Both the position numbers and the translations under genes were made by a program. The notes beneath the pieces were generated by a model. It was given only the letters and a program-made list of their open reading frames with translations. It made no database searches and was not told the origin of the DNA. From positions 35,886-99,885 of the forward strand of contig JAEZRM010000065.1 of assembly GCA_023412805.1 (NCBI GenBank): a stretch of 64,000 bases of DNA, written 5' to 3'. Positions 45,353 through 54,227 of the stretch are shown here, in pieces (position 1 is the first letter of the stretch; each line of letters opens with the position of its first letter). Origin of the DNA: Pseudomonadota bacterium (GTDB lineage Bacteria; Pseudomonadota; Alphaproteobacteria; Rhizobiales; Hyphomicrobiaceae).

Positions 45353-46142
45353 GTCACCGTTGGCTTCCGCACGCGCATGATCAGGAAGATCGGCGCGACG
45401 CGGGTGTCGGCCACTTCCGGCTGGGCGTTGGCCGTTTCGATGTCGGCGCGCGGCTCGGCAAATTTCTCGATAGTTAGCCCGGCCGCGACGACGAAATCCA
45501 CCCATGTGCTGAGCGTTCGATGAAAGCGCGGCACGCGGAAGGGCGCGACCTTCGCGCGCTCCTCGGCGGGCACGCTCCCGAACCACCACGTCTCGACCTC
45601 ACCATTGGTCTCGTCGAAGTAGCGCGCGACTTCCACGGCATGCGGTCGGCCTTCGGCGTCACGCACATTCCGCCTCTGAGGGGGCACGAAGCACGGATGC
45701 AGGATCGAGAACTGGAAGAAGCCGCCAGGCCGCAGGACGCGCGCGGCCTCGCGGAAGGCGAGGTCTTGGTCCGGCATATCCATGAGCGCCATGAACGACG
45801 TCGCAAAATCGAACGAGGCATCGGCGAACGGCAGCGCCATGCCGTCGCCGATCTGAAAATCGATGCCGAGTGGGGCCGCCGTCTCCTTGGCGCGCGCGTG
45901 CGCGATGAAGGTCGGCGCGATGTCGACCGCGCGCATCCGGCCGCCGCGCATCGCGAGCCGGCGCGTGTTCGTGCCCTCGCCGCACCCGATATCGAGCCCT
46001 TCGAGGCCATCGATCGGCGGCAGGATGGACAGGAAGGCCGGCGTGTTCAGGGCATCGCGGTAAACGTCGTATCCAGCGCGGCTGTGACGGGTCCAGGTAT
46101 CGGCATTGGCTTCCCAATAGCGGGCGACTTCGCTCTATCCAT
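45349..46142 (-). pseudogene. Class I SAM methyltransferase, apparent 1-nt frameshift near the 5' end
   Basis: An open frame from 46136 down to 45349 encodes a full class I methyltransferase (YWEANADTW, LDIGCGEGTNTRRLA, FQIGDGMALPFADASFDFATSF, LRPGGFFQFSILHPCFV), but it has no start codon before an in-frame TAG at 46138-46136. The ATG at 46142, with AGGGAG before it, is out of frame by one base. Restoring one G at about 46130 would give MDRAEVARYWEA, which fits the family. Reading errors in the assembly, a real mutation, or internal translation from 45951 are all possible. Confidence 0.6.
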
Positions 46143-46188
46143 TTGGCGCGCTCCCTGAAGGTCGGACGCCGCTTAAACCACCTTTAAG

Positions 46189-46217
46189 TTGACAGTGCGA
46201 GCGGGGTCCAACATAAG
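46189..46217 (+). promoter_or_regulatory. Sigma70-type promoter for rplU-rpmA
   Basis: TTGACA at 46189-46194, 17-bp spacer, CATAAG at 46212-46217. A good match to the housekeeping consensus, about 150 nt before the rplU start codon, leaving a long leader. Confidence 0.6.
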
Positions 46218-46366
46218 ACGGCATCGCGCGGGGCCGACCGGCCGCCGCGCTCATGCGCTGTTTGAGGCCTGCCCGTTCACCCCCGCCGGGGTCGAGACCG
46301 GGCGACAAAGCGATCCGGCACCCGCCGGATCCGCCGAAGGACGCGGATAACATAAGGATTACAAAG

Positions 46367-46678
46367 ATGTACGCAGTCATCAAGACCGGCGGCAAGCAGT
46401 ACCGCGTGGCGGCCGACGACGTCCTGACCATCGAGAAGCTGACTGGCGAGCCCGGCGACAAGATCGAATTCGGCGAAGTTCTCATGGTCGGTGGCGACAG
46501 CGTCAAGATCGGCGCGCCGCTGGTTTCGGGCGCGCTCGTCAAGGCCGAGGTCGTCGAGCAGACGCGCGGGCCGAAGGTCATCGCCTTCAAGAAGCGCCGC
46601 CGCAAGAATTCGCGCCGCAAGCGCGGTCACCGTCAGGACCTGACGATCGTCAAGATCACCGAGATCATCGGCGCCTGA
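46367..46678 (+). CDS. rplU: 50S ribosomal protein L21
   Basis: 103 residues, starting MYAVIKTGGKQYRV at ATG 46367. Basic C-terminal RNA-binding region KKRRRKNSRRKRGHRQDLT. First gene of rplU-rpmA, in the usual order. Long leader from the promoter at 46189. Confidence 0.97.
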   Translation: MYAVIKTGGKQYRVAADDVLTIEKLTGEPGDKIEFGEVLMVGGDSVKIGAPLVSGALVKAEVVEQTRGPKVIAFKKRRRKNSRRKRGHRQDLTIVKITEIIGA

Positions 46679-46744
46679 GCGCGCGGCCCCGCCTTCGGGC
46701 GGAACGCAATGCGCGATCGGCGTAGCACAGAGGAGACTTAAGTC

Positions 46745-47017
46745 ATGGCACAGAAAAAAGCAGGCGGCTCGTCCCGCAACGGCCGCGACACCGCCGGCCG
46801 GCGCCTCGGCGTCAAGAAGTTCGGTGGCGAGCGCGTCATCTCGGGCAACATCCTCTGCCGCCAGCGCGGCACGAAGTGGCACCCCGGTACCGGCGTCGGC
46901 ATGGGCACGGATCACACCATCTTCGCCGTCATCGAGGGTACGGTCTCGTTCGCGATCAAGAGCAACAAGCGGACCTATATCTCGGTCATCCCCGATAAGG
47001 TCGAGGCCGCGGAATAA
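46745..47017 (+). CDS. rpmA: 50S ribosomal protein L27
   Basis: 90 residues: MAQKKAGGSSRNGRDTAGRRLGVKKFGGE, the peptidyl-transferase-proximal N-terminal tail, then SGNILCRQRGTKWHPGTGVGMG. 66 bp downstream of rplU. obgE, which often follows, is not here; a GNAT gene takes its place. Confidence 0.97.
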   Translation: MAQKKAGGSSRNGRDTAGRRLGVKKFGGERVISGNILCRQRGTKWHPGTGVGMGTDHTIFAVIEGTVSFAIKSNKRTYISVIPDKVEAAE

Positions 47018-47053
47018 GCCCGCACCGGGGCAAGCATCTCGAGCGGGTCGGCC

Positions 47054-47647
47054 ATGGCGCAGACTCCCGTGCTCAATACCGCGCGATTGACGCTCCGGCC
47101 CTTCCGGCTCGGTGATGCGAGCCGCTTCGTCGCGCTTGCGGGCAACCTCGCCGTTGCCCGCATGACGAGCGACATTCCCCACCCGCTGTACATCTGGCAG
47201 TGCCGGCGCTGGCTGCGGCAGGCACGCGGCGAGGTGCGCTTCGCGGTAGAATATGAGGGTCAGCTCATCGGCGGCGTCGGCTACTTTTGCCACCGCACGC
47301 GCGTTGGCGAGTTGGGCTTCTGGCTCGGGCAGGACTACTGGGATCACGGCTTCGCGACGGAAGCCTCGCGCGCCGTGGTGACCTATGGTTTTACCGCGGG
47401 CAACCTCGAGGCGCTCACGTCGGCCAACTTCATCGACAATCCCGCATCGGCGCACATTCTGACCAAGCTCGGCTTCACTCCGAACGGTCGCATGCGCACG
47501 TTCAGCATTGCGCGCCGGCAAGAAATCGACTGCACGACCTGGCGGCTCGAACGCGAGGCGGCGCAGGTCATCTATCGCTTGCCGCCGGCGAGCGAAGCTG
47601 CTGCAGGCGGCTGGATGAGAATCTTCGCCCGCATTGCCGGGCGCTGA
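47054..47647 (+). CDS. GNAT-family N-acetyltransferase (RimJ/RimL-like)
   Basis: 197 residues. RimJ-type opening TPVLNTARLTLRPFRLGDASRF, CoA-loop GELGFWLGQDYWDHGFATEASRAVVTYGF, and FIDNPASAHILTKLGFTPNGRM. Follows rpmA by 36 bp, so probably co-transcribed; acceptor protein unknown. Confidence 0.85.
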   Translation: MAQTPVLNTARLTLRPFRLGDASRFVALAGNLAVARMTSDIPHPLYIWQCRRWLRQARGEVRFAVEYEGQLIGGVGYFCHRTRVGELGFWLGQDYWDHGFATEASRAVVTYGFTAGNLEALTSANFIDNPASAHILTKLGFTPNGRMRTFSIARRQEIDCTTWRLEREAAQVIYRLPPASEAAAGGWMRIFARIAGR

Positions 47648-47651
47648 GGGC

Positions 47652-47720
47652 CTTTCGCGCCTGCGGCGCGAGCGGGGCTCGCCCCGCGCCCCACCGGAAG
47701 GGACACCCCGCCTTTATGAC
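47652..47720. repeat. Dispersed intergenic repeat copy, left member of a pair
   Basis: Read on the minus strand: GTCATAAAGGCGGGGTGTCC, then TTCCGGTGGGG, GGGCGAGCCCC palindrome and GCGCCGCAGGCGC. Its outer terminus faces the copy at 47744. Confidence 0.6.
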
Positions 47721-47743
47721 GATTTCCTTCGCCGCAAGCTCCC

Positions 47744-47818
47744 AGTCTCAAAAAGACGGGGATTCGGAGGTGTCCGCCGATTGGGGTGTGGGGCGAGCCC
47801 CACTCGTGGCGGAGTCAC
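47744..47818. repeat. Dispersed intergenic repeat copy, right member of a pair
   Basis: AGTCTCAAAAAGACGGGGAT followed by TCGGAGGTGTCC, then ATTGGGGTGTGGGGCGAGCC and CCCAC closing the palindrome. Terminus oriented away from the 47652 copy. Confidence 0.6.
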
Positions 47819-47860
47819 GATATCGAGAGCCCCGCTGCATGGCGAGCCCGGCATAGCATC

Positions 47861-47898
47861 ACTTCATGAGCGCGCAACCGCGCGCCGGCCGTTAGGCC
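47861..47898. repeat. Inverted copy of the 33-bp repeat
   Basis: Minus-strand reading GGCCTAACGGCCGGCGCGCG continues GTTGCGCGCTCATGAAGT, matching the tandem copies at 31496-31573 with few changes. ATGCTATGCC beyond it also recurs near 31428. Confidence 0.6.
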
Positions 47899-47976
47899 GT
47901 CCCAAACAAACCACACCCGCTTGATTTCAACGGTCCACCGTGGCCATGGTGTCGGGCAACGCGGATTCTTCGAACG

Positions 47977-48723
47977 ATGGCGACAACGAAATCAGGGCTG
48001 TTCTCTCTGCTCGGCAGCACACTCGCTCCGCAACGCGAGACGCTGCGCCGCCAGCGCGCCCGCAACAAGCCGCAGGGTCAGCGGGCGGCGGTAAAGCCGC
48101 GCCTCGTGCTGGCAAGCGCCAGCCCGCGCCGGCTCATGCTGCTCTCGCAAGTGGGCATCGAACCCGATGCGCTGCGCCCCGCCTCGATCGACGAAACGCC
48201 CCGCAAAGGGGAAATGCCGCGCACGCTGGTGACGCGCCTCTCCCGCGCCAAGGCCGAGGCGGCACGCGATCTCATCGGCAACGATGCGGATCTCGCCGAC
48301 GCGCACATCCTGGCGGCGGACACGGTCGTTGCGGTCGGACGGCGCATTCTGGTCAAACCCAAGGATATCGAAGAGGCGCTGGCCTGCTTGAAGCTCCTCT
48401 CGGGGCGCGCGCATCGTGTGCTCACTGGTCTTTGCTTGATCACACCCGATGACCGCGTGCGGCTCAAGGTCGTCGATACGCGCGTGCGCTTCCGGCGTCT
48501 CTCGACGGAGGACATCCAGAGCTACATCGCCTCGCGCGAGTGGCGCGGCAAGGCGGGCGGATACGCGATCCAGGGCCTCGCCGGCTGCTTCGTGCAGAAG
48601 ATCGTCGGCTCGTATACGAACGTCGTCGGCCTGCCGCTGACGGAGGTCACGGGCCTCCTGACGAGCGAGGGCTTCCCGCTGCATTTCAACTGGCTGAAAG
48701 CCGGCGAGCGCGAGATCGAATGA
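47977..48723 (+). CDS. maf: Maf-family nucleotide pyrophosphatase, N-terminally extended
   Basis: 248 residues from ATG 47977. Hydrolyses non-canonical nucleotides (dTTP/UTP or m7GTP type). Core PRLVLASASPRRLMLLSQVG, SRAKAEAA, AADTVVAVGR, GKAGGYAIQGLAGCFV, and SYTNVVGLPL. The first ~42 residues before PRLVLAS are basic and not part of the usual fold; a GTG within LVL is too internal to be a start. Its stop overlaps the yacG start. Confidence 0.88.
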   Translation: MATTKSGLFSLLGSTLAPQRETLRRQRARNKPQGQRAAVKPRLVLASASPRRLMLLSQVGIEPDALRPASIDETPRKGEMPRTLVTRLSRAKAEAARDLIGNDADLADAHILAADTVVAVGRRILVKPKDIEEALACLKLLSGRAHRVLTGLCLITPDDRVRLKVVDTRVRFRRLSTEDIQSYIASREWRGKAGGYAIQGLAGCFVQKIVGSYTNVVGLPLTEVTGLLTSEGFPLHFNWLKAGEREIE

Positions 48724-48938
48724 GCGAGAACAAACCTAAAGGTGGCCGATGTCCGATCTGCGGCGCGCCGATCGACCCCGCCTTTCGGCCCTTCTGCTCA
48801 AAGCGCTGCGCCGATATCGATCTGGCGCGCTGGATGTCGGAGACGTATGTCGTACCGGGCGGCGACAGCGACGCCGACGAGGATGGCGACGAGGCCGAAG
48901 TGACACGTGACGGCGCGCCGCCGGATAAGTTGCACTAG
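48720..48938 (+). CDS. yacG: DNA gyrase inhibitor YacG
   Basis: 72 residues. Zinc-binding CPICGAPIDPAFRPFCSKRCADIDLARW; acidic tail (DSDADEDGDEAE). Start ATG 48720 overlaps the maf stop (ATGA), as is usual for this pair. Binds GyrB and blocks DNA binding. Confidence 0.92.
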   Translation: MSENKPKGGRCPICGAPIDPAFRPFCSKRCADIDLARWMSETYVVPGGDSDADEDGDEAEVTRDGAPPDKLH

Positions 48939-49002
48939 CTTTAGACCGCCGGCTGTCGGAAAGAAGTGCTATGCCGGCGGGGCGCAATCGTACGAGTTCC
49001 CT

Positions 49003-49779
49003 ATGCTCAAGACCCGCATCATTCCCTGCCTCGACGTCAAGGACGGCCGCGTCGTCAAAGGCGTCAACTTCGTCGATCTGATCGACGCCGGCGACCCTGT
49101 CGAAGCCGCTGCGGCTTACGACGCCGCAGGCGCGGACGAGCTCTGCTTTCTCGACATCACCGCAAGCTCCGACAACCGCGAGACCATCTTCGACATCGTC
49201 GAGCGTACGGCCGAGCGCTGTTTCATGCCGCTCACGGTCGGCGGTGGCGTGCGCACGGTCGATGACATCCGGCGCCTGCTCACGGCGGGCGCGGACAAGG
49301 TTTCGATCAATACGGCGGCGGTGAACCGGCGCGCCTTCGTCGGCGAGGGCGCAGACAAGTTCGGCGCGCAGTGCATCGTCGTCGCCATCGACGCGAAGAA
49401 GGTGTCGGGCACGGGCGAGGCCGATCGCTGGGAGATATTCACGCACGGCGGACGCAAGCCGACCGGCATCGATGCCGTGGAGTATGCGCGCGAGGTCGTC
49501 GCGCTTGGCGCCGGCGAGATCCTGCTCACGTCCATGGACCGCGACGGCACCAAGGCGGGTTTCGACATCGCGCTCACGCGGACGATTGCCGATGCCGTGA
49601 CTGTGCCCGTGATCGCCTCTGGCGGCGTCGGCAATCTCGATCATCTCGTGGATGGCGTGAAAGATGGCCACGCGAGCGCCGTGCTCGCCGCGTCGATCTT
49701 CCACTTCGGCACGTACACGATCGGTCAGGCCAAGCAGCACATGGCGGCTGCCGGCATCAACGTGCGCCTCGACGGCTAG
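49003..49779 (+). CDS. hisF: Imidazole glycerol phosphate synthase subunit HisF
   Basis: 258 residues from ATG 49003 (MLKTRIIPCLDVKDGRVVKG). Cyclase of histidine biosynthesis producing ImGP and AICAR with HisH glutaminase. Catalytic Asp11 (PCLDV) and Asp in VVAIDAKK; GGGVRTVDDIRRLL, TSMDRDGTKAGFD and VIASGGVGN for phosphate binding. Other his genes are absent from the window. Its 3' end overlaps the convergent RsmC-like gene by 23 bp. Confidence 0.96.
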   Translation: MLKTRIIPCLDVKDGRVVKGVNFVDLIDAGDPVEAAAAYDAAGADELCFLDITASSDNRETIFDIVERTAERCFMPLTVGGGVRTVDDIRRLLTAGADKVSINTAAVNRRAFVGEGADKFGAQCIVVAIDAKKVSGTGEADRWEIFTHGGRKPTGIDAVEYAREVVALGAGEILLTSMDRDGTKAGFDIALTRTIADAVTVPVIASGGVGNLDHLVDGVKDGHASAVLAASIFHFGTYTIGQAKQHMAAAGINVRLDG

Positions 49780-50824
49780 CCTTCGCAACGCTGCCAGCTA
49801 TGCCGCGGATGATCTGAAAGCGCCGATCCTGGGCGACAATCGTCACTTCCTTGAAGGCCGCCTCGAACCAGGGCAGCGCGCGAATGCGGCTCTGGATGAC
49901 GACCTGCAATACACCATTGGGCTGCAGTCGCGCAGGTGCATCCGCGATCAGGCGCTGCAGGAAGGCGAGGCTTTCCTCGACGCCCTCATGGATCGGCGGG
50001 TTCGAAAGAATGGCATCGTATCGCGTACGCGGTGCAGCCCCGAGACCATCGCCGCAAATGATCGTCGCCGCCGGCACGTTCTCGCGCGCGGCTTCGATGG
50101 CGACGGCATCGCTATCCACGAGATCGACAGCGCCGTCCTTCAGGCGCTCGCGCGCGGCCGCGCCAATGATGCCGCTGCCGCAGCCCATATCGAGCACGAC
50201 ACTGCCGACCTTAAACGCCGGCAAATGTTCGAGCAGCAGCGCTGTGCCCGCATCGAGCACGCCGCCTGCGAATACGCCGGGATAGCCGACCCAAGGACGC
50301 GCGCGGCCATTCAACGTGATTTCATTTACCTCGCGCCATGCGTCGAGCGTCGATCGCAGCCCTGGAATGGTCGCCCGACGCCGTCCGGCGAACACGCGCG
50401 AATGCCGGCGGGTATCGACGGTGACAACGTCTTTGGCAACCTCGTCGAGTGTTTTCCCCGCTGACTTCACGCCCTCCGCGTTCGCGCCGAAGAGCACCAT
50501 CGCAGCACCCGGCGGTATCATGCTCGCCGCTGCGTGCAGTGCCATGGTCAGCGCGCGCTTGTCCTTGCCCAATCGCACGAAAGCCGATGTGGCATCCGCG
50601 ACTGCCGGCCATGGCGTTCCCGTGTCGCCATGCGCCGCAAACCGGCTCCACACCTGCGGCTCTGCACCGCGCGTATGCAGGGTCGCCGCAAGCTGGCCCG
50701 AGCTTTCATCGATGACGAGTGGCTGTGCGCCGACCTCGATGGCATCGAGCGCCTGCATCACCACCGATGTCGGCGCATCGGCAGGACCACGAACGGCGGG
50801 ACGAGTGGGCGATGCCATGATCAT
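49757..50824 (-). CDS. RsmC-like class I SAM-dependent methyltransferase
   Basis: 355 residues from ATG 50824, which overlaps the nth stop (ATGA). The C-terminal half has a SAM site VVLDMGCGSGIIGAAA and the nucleic-acid base-methyltransferase motif LSNPPIHEG, as in RsmC/RlmG guanine-N2 methyltransferases. The N-terminal half is the substrate-recognition duplicate. rRNA is the probable substrate; which guanine is not decided. Confidence 0.75.
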   Translation of the reverse strand: MIMASPTRPAVRGPADAPTSVVMQALDAIEVGAQPLVIDESSGQLAATLHTRGAEPQVWSRFAAHGDTGTPWPAVADATSAFVRLGKDKRALTMALHAAASMIPPGAAMVLFGANAEGVKSAGKTLDEVAKDVVTVDTRRHSRVFAGRRRATIPGLRSTLDAWREVNEITLNGRARPWVGYPGVFAGGVLDAGTALLLEHLPAFKVGSVVLDMGCGSGIIGAAARERLKDGAVDLVDSDAVAIEAARENVPAATIICGDGLGAAPRTRYDAILSNPPIHEGVEESLAFLQRLIADAPARLQPNGVLQVVIQSRIRALPWFEAAFKEVTIVAQDRRFQIIRGIAGSVAKASRRGAR

Positions 50825-51591
50825 ACCTGAGCCGGCGGCGTGACCGGCAATATGCGGTCCGGCGCCGTGCAGAGATCGCTGATGATGCACGCTTCGCAGC
50901 GTGGACGCTGCGCCTTGCACACGTAGCGTCCGTGCAGGATGAGCCAGTGATGGGCGTGCTGCAGGTACTGCCGCGGGATGCGCTTCATGAGACCTTCTTC
51001 GACCGCGAGCGGCGTCTTGCCCGGTGCGATACCGAGACGGTTCGAGACGCGGAAGACGTGCGTATCGACGGCCATGGTCGGTTCACCGAAAGCGATGTTG
51101 AGCACGACGTTCGCGGTCTTTCGCCCGACGCCCGGCAGGCTCTCGAGCGCCTCTCGATCATGCGGCACCGCGCCACCATGCCCGGCAATGAGCTGCTCGC
51201 TCAAGGCAATGACGTTCTTGGCCTTGTTGCGGTAGAGCCCTATGGTCTTGATGAACTCCCGTACGCGCTCCTCGCCGAGCGCCACCATCTGCTCCGGGGT
51301 GTCGGCGGCCTTGAACAGGGCCCGCGTCGCCTTGTTCACGCCCGCGTCCGTGGCCTGGGCCGACAGCACAACTGCTACTAGCAGCGTGAATGGATTGACG
51401 TATTCGAGCTCGCCCTCGGGCTGGGGATTGGCGGCCTCAAATCGCCGGAATATCTCGTTTACGGTCGCCGCATCGACCCGGCCACCGCGCCGCCGCAGCA
51501 GGGAACGCGCCCCGTCACCCTCGGGTTTTACATGGGAGAGCAGCTTTCCTGCGCCGGACCGGGCAACCGATGACTTTGCAGGACGGGCCAT
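50821..51591 (-). CDS. nth: Endonuclease III (DNA glycosylase/AP lyase)
   Basis: 256 residues; removes oxidised pyrimidines. Helix-hairpin-helix LPGVGRKTA with Lys158, catalytic Asp176 (VDTHVF), and [4Fe-4S] ligands Cys225, Cys232, Cys235, Cys241 (C-x6-C-x2-C-x5-C). About 40 N-terminal residues before DAATVNEIF exceed the E. coli protein. Divergent from the DUF2244 gene, 19 bp apart. Confidence 0.95.
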   Translation of the reverse strand: MARPAKSSVARSGAGKLLSHVKPEGDGARSLLRRRGGRVDAATVNEIFRRFEAANPQPEGELEYVNPFTLLVAVVLSAQATDAGVNKATRALFKAADTPEQMVALGEERVREFIKTIGLYRNKAKNVIALSEQLIAGHGGAVPHDREALESLPGVGRKTANVVLNIAFGEPTMAVDTHVFRVSNRLGIAPGKTPLAVEEGLMKRIPRQYLQHAHHWLILHGRYVCKAQRPRCEACIISDLCTAPDRILPVTPPAQV

Positions 51592-51610
51592 GGTGGATTA
51601 GGATTCCGGG

Positions 51611-52144
51611 ATGAGCGTATCGAGTGCGGGTCGCGTTGTGATGGACGAGAATCCCCCCCATAGGCAAGAGGGCGGTGAGCGGCAACCACGCGGTTTTTGC
51701 GCCGTGCTGACGCCGCATCGCTCACTCTCTCCGCGCGGCTTTATCATCCTCATGAGTTTTATCGGCGTCGTGAGCTTCGTCGCGGGCATGAGTTTTCTCG
51801 CCATGGGCGCTTGGCCGGTCATGGGCTTTTTCGGCCTCGACGCGCTGATGATCTATTGCGCCTTCAAGCTCAACTATCGCGCCGGCCGCAGGTTCGAGGT
51901 CGTGGAGATCACGCCCGCCGACCTCAAGCTCACGCGCGTCGACCCCAATGGAAACCGAGAGGAGATCGCGCTCAATCCGTATTGGGCCCGTCCCCACCTC
52001 GCCGAGCGCGAGGATGGTGCCAACCGTCTCTACCTGCGCTCGCACGGCCAGCACTATGCCCTCGGCAGCTTCCTCACCGACGATGAGCGGCGCGATCTCG
52101 CCGGTGCTCTCGACCACGCACTATCCGATCTGCGCCACCGCTGA
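51611..52144 (+). CDS. DUF2244 membrane protein
   Basis: 177 residues with two transmembrane helices (FIILMSFIGVVSFVAGMSFLAMG, AWPVMGFFGLDALMIYCAF) and a soluble C-terminal domain (FEVVEITPADLKLTRVDPNG, PYWARPHL). DUF2244 proteins occur next to nth in alphaproteobacteria; the role is unknown. ATG 51611 is close to the divergent nth; ATG 51641 is an alternative. Confidence 0.82.
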   Translation: MSVSSAGRVVMDENPPHRQEGGERQPRGFCAVLTPHRSLSPRGFIILMSFIGVVSFVAGMSFLAMGAWPVMGFFGLDALMIYCAFKLNYRAGRRFEVVEITPADLKLTRVDPNGNREEIALNPYWARPHLAEREDGANRLYLRSHGQHYALGSFLTDDERRDLAGALDHALSDLRHR

Positions 52145-52159
52145 ACGGGCGCCGCCCTC

Positions 52160-52543
52160 ATGATCGACCATATTTCCATTGCCGTCCGCGACCTCCAACG
52201 AAGCGCTGTCTTTTATGCCGGCATCCTCGCGCCACTGCAGCTGACGCGCCTCGTCGAGCGGCCGAAAACCATCGGCTTCGGGAAGCGCTATCCCGAGCTC
52301 TGGCTCAATGCGCGCCCCGAGATGGCACCCATTGCCGCCGACACGGGCGCACATGTCGCACTTCGGGCACCGAGCCCCGAAGCTGTCACAGCTTTTCATG
52401 AAGCCGCACTGGCCGCTGGCGGCACGTGCGACGGCTCGCCAGGTCCTCGCCAAGCTGCCATGACCACCTACTTCGGCGCCTTCATCCGCGATCCGGACGG
52501 CAACCGCATCGAAGCAGTACACTTTCCTCGCACCGGGGCTTAA
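52160..52543 (+). CDS. VOC-family protein (glyoxalase-like)
   Basis: 127 residues: MIDHISIAVRDLQRSAVFYAGIL opening, central LWLNARPEMAPIAADTGAHVALRAPS, and the closing FIRDPDGNRIEAVHF. Vicinal oxygen chelate fold; metal site His3/His-Glu positions plausible. Start ATG 52160 is 15 bp after DUF2244. Substrate unknown. Confidence 0.82.
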   Translation: MIDHISIAVRDLQRSAVFYAGILAPLQLTRLVERPKTIGFGKRYPELWLNARPEMAPIAADTGAHVALRAPSPEAVTAFHEAALAAGGTCDGSPGPRQAAMTTYFGAFIRDPDGNRIEAVHFPRTGA

Positions 52544-52700
52544 TCGGCCACACGAATCCCGCCAATTCACACGCGCGGGCGACGCCGCGCGTCACCCTGC
52601 GTTGCATTGCCAAAAAGCCCGTGCAATCAGGGTATGGGCCATGCTGGCGAAGCGAATCGGCCGTGGACGGCCGTACGGCCAAGGGGCGGGAGATACGGGC

Positions 52701-54227
52701 ATGACGAGTGCTGCTGCCAAACTCGAGGAAGGGCTGATCTTCATCGGCCAGAGCAATGCGGAGCAGGGCGGTGGGGCGGAATGCCTGGAGCTCAAGCTCG
52801 CCAATCGCCACGGCCTCGTCACCGGCGCCACCGGCACGGGCAAGACCGTGACGCTCCAAGTTCTCGCCGAAGGCTTCTCGGCCGCGGGCGTTCCCGTGTT
52901 CGCCGCCGACATCAAGGGCGATCTCTCGGGCATCTCCATGAAGGGCGAGCCCAAGGATTTCCTGCTGAAGCGCGCCGAGGAGATCGGGCTCGAGGACTAC
53001 GAGAACCACGCCTCGCCGATCGTCTTCTGGGATATCTTCGGCGAGCAGGGCCACCCCATCCGCACGACCGTGCAGGACATGGGCCCGCTGCTGCTCTCGC
53101 GCCTCATGGAGCTCAATGAGGTGCAGGAAGGCGTGATGAACATCATGTTCCGCGTCGCCCAGGACGAGAACCTGCCGCTGCTCGACCTCAAGGACCTGCG
53201 TGCCATGATTGCCAACGTGGCGACGCGCGGGAAAGAGCTGCAGACCAAATACGGCAATGTCTCCGCGACCTCGGCGGGCGCCGTGCAGCGCCGCCTGCTC
53301 GTGCTGGAAGAGCAGGGCGCGAACCATTTCTTCGGCGAGCCCGCCCTCGACATCAAGGACTTCATCCGCACGGCGCCGAACGGCCGCGGCATCGTCAATC
53401 TGCTCGCCGCCGACAAGCTCATGAACACGCCGCGCCTCTACGCGACGTTCCTGCTGTGGATGCTCTCGGAGCTGTTCAACGAGCTGCCTGAAATCGGCGA
53501 TCCGGAAAAGCCAAAGCTCGTCTTTTTCTTCGACGAGGCGCATCTGCTCTTCAATGAGGCTCCGAAGGCCCTGCTCGAACAGATCGAGCGCGTCACGCGG
53601 CTCATCCGCTCGAAGGGTGTCGGCGTCTACTACGTGACGCAGAACCCGCGCGACGTGCCGAATGCCGTCTCGGCCCAGCTCGGCAATCGCGTGCAGCACG
53701 CGCTGCGCGCCTTCACGCCGCAGGAGCAGCGCGGCATTCGCGCCGCCGCCGAGACCTTCCGGCCCAATCCCGCGCTCGACGTCGAGCGCGTCATTCAGGA
53801 GCTGAAAGTCGGCGAGGCGCTGGTTTCCGTGCTGCACAACAAGGGCGAGCCTTCCATGGTACAGCGGACGCTCATCCGCCCGCCTTCGGGCCGCATGGGG
53901 CCGATCACCGTGGCCGAGCGCCAGAAGCTCGTCGACGGCAGCCCCGTTCAGGGCAAGTACGAGGACGCGGTCGACCGCGAGAGCGCCTATGAGATGCTGC
54001 AGAAGCGCGCCGAGGCTGCAGCGGCCGAAGCGGAGAAGGCAGCGCAGGAGGCGAACAGCGGCGGCTGGGCTGGCGATCTCGGCAAGACGATTTTCGGCCG
54101 CGGCCCGCGCGGCGGCCGCTCCATGGGCGAGCAGATCACCCGCGACGTCGGCCGCTCGGTGATGCGGTCGATCGTGACGCAAGTGAAGAACGCAATCATC
54201 AAGTCGATCTTTGGGGGGCGGAGGTAG
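52701..54227 (+). CDS. HerA-like ATPase (DUF853 / helicase HerA-like C-terminal)
   Basis: 508 residues from ATG 52701 (MTSAAAKLEEG). Walker A GATGTGKT, Walker B KLVFFFDEAHLL, sensor-type VYYVTQNP, and arginine-rich turns RVTRLIRSKGVGV. The C-terminal region (PSGRMGPITVAERQKLV to the end) is Ala/Glu- then basic-rich. The family (YjgR-like) is widespread and related to FtsK/HerA pumps; function not established. A nuclease gene follows 140 bp downstream. Confidence 0.85.
   Translation: MTSAAAKLEEGLIFIGQSNAEQGGGAECLELKLANRHGLVTGATGTGKTVTLQVLAEGFSAAGVPVFAADIKGDLSGISMKGEPKDFLLKRAEEIGLEDYENHASPIVFWDIFGEQGHPIRTTVQDMGPLLLSRLMELNEVQEGVMNIMFRVAQDENLPLLDLKDLRAMIANVATRGKELQTKYGNVSATSAGAVQRRLLVLEEQGANHFFGEPALDIKDFIRTAPNGRGIVNLLAADKLMNTPRLYATFLLWMLSELFNELPEIGDPEKPKLVFFFDEAHLLFNEAPKALLEQIERVTRLIRSKGVGVYYVTQNPRDVPNAVSAQLGNRVQHALRAFTPQEQRGIRAAAETFRPNPALDVERVIQELKVGEALVSVLHNKGEPSMVQRTLIRPPSGRMGPITVAERQKLVDGSPVQGKYEDAVDRESAYEMLQKRAEAAAAEAEKAAQEANSGGWAGDLGKTIFGRGPRGGRSMGEQITRDVGRSVMRSIVTQVKNAIIKSIFGGRR

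Larger units (their letters stand above)
47648..47976. other. Repeat-bearing intergenic region before maf
   Basis: 329 bp with no convincing gene. Two dispersed-repeat copies lie back to back (47652-47720 and 47744-47818), followed by an inverted copy of the 33-bp repeat (47861-47898). infA, which often precedes maf in relatives, is not found here. Confidence 0.6.
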
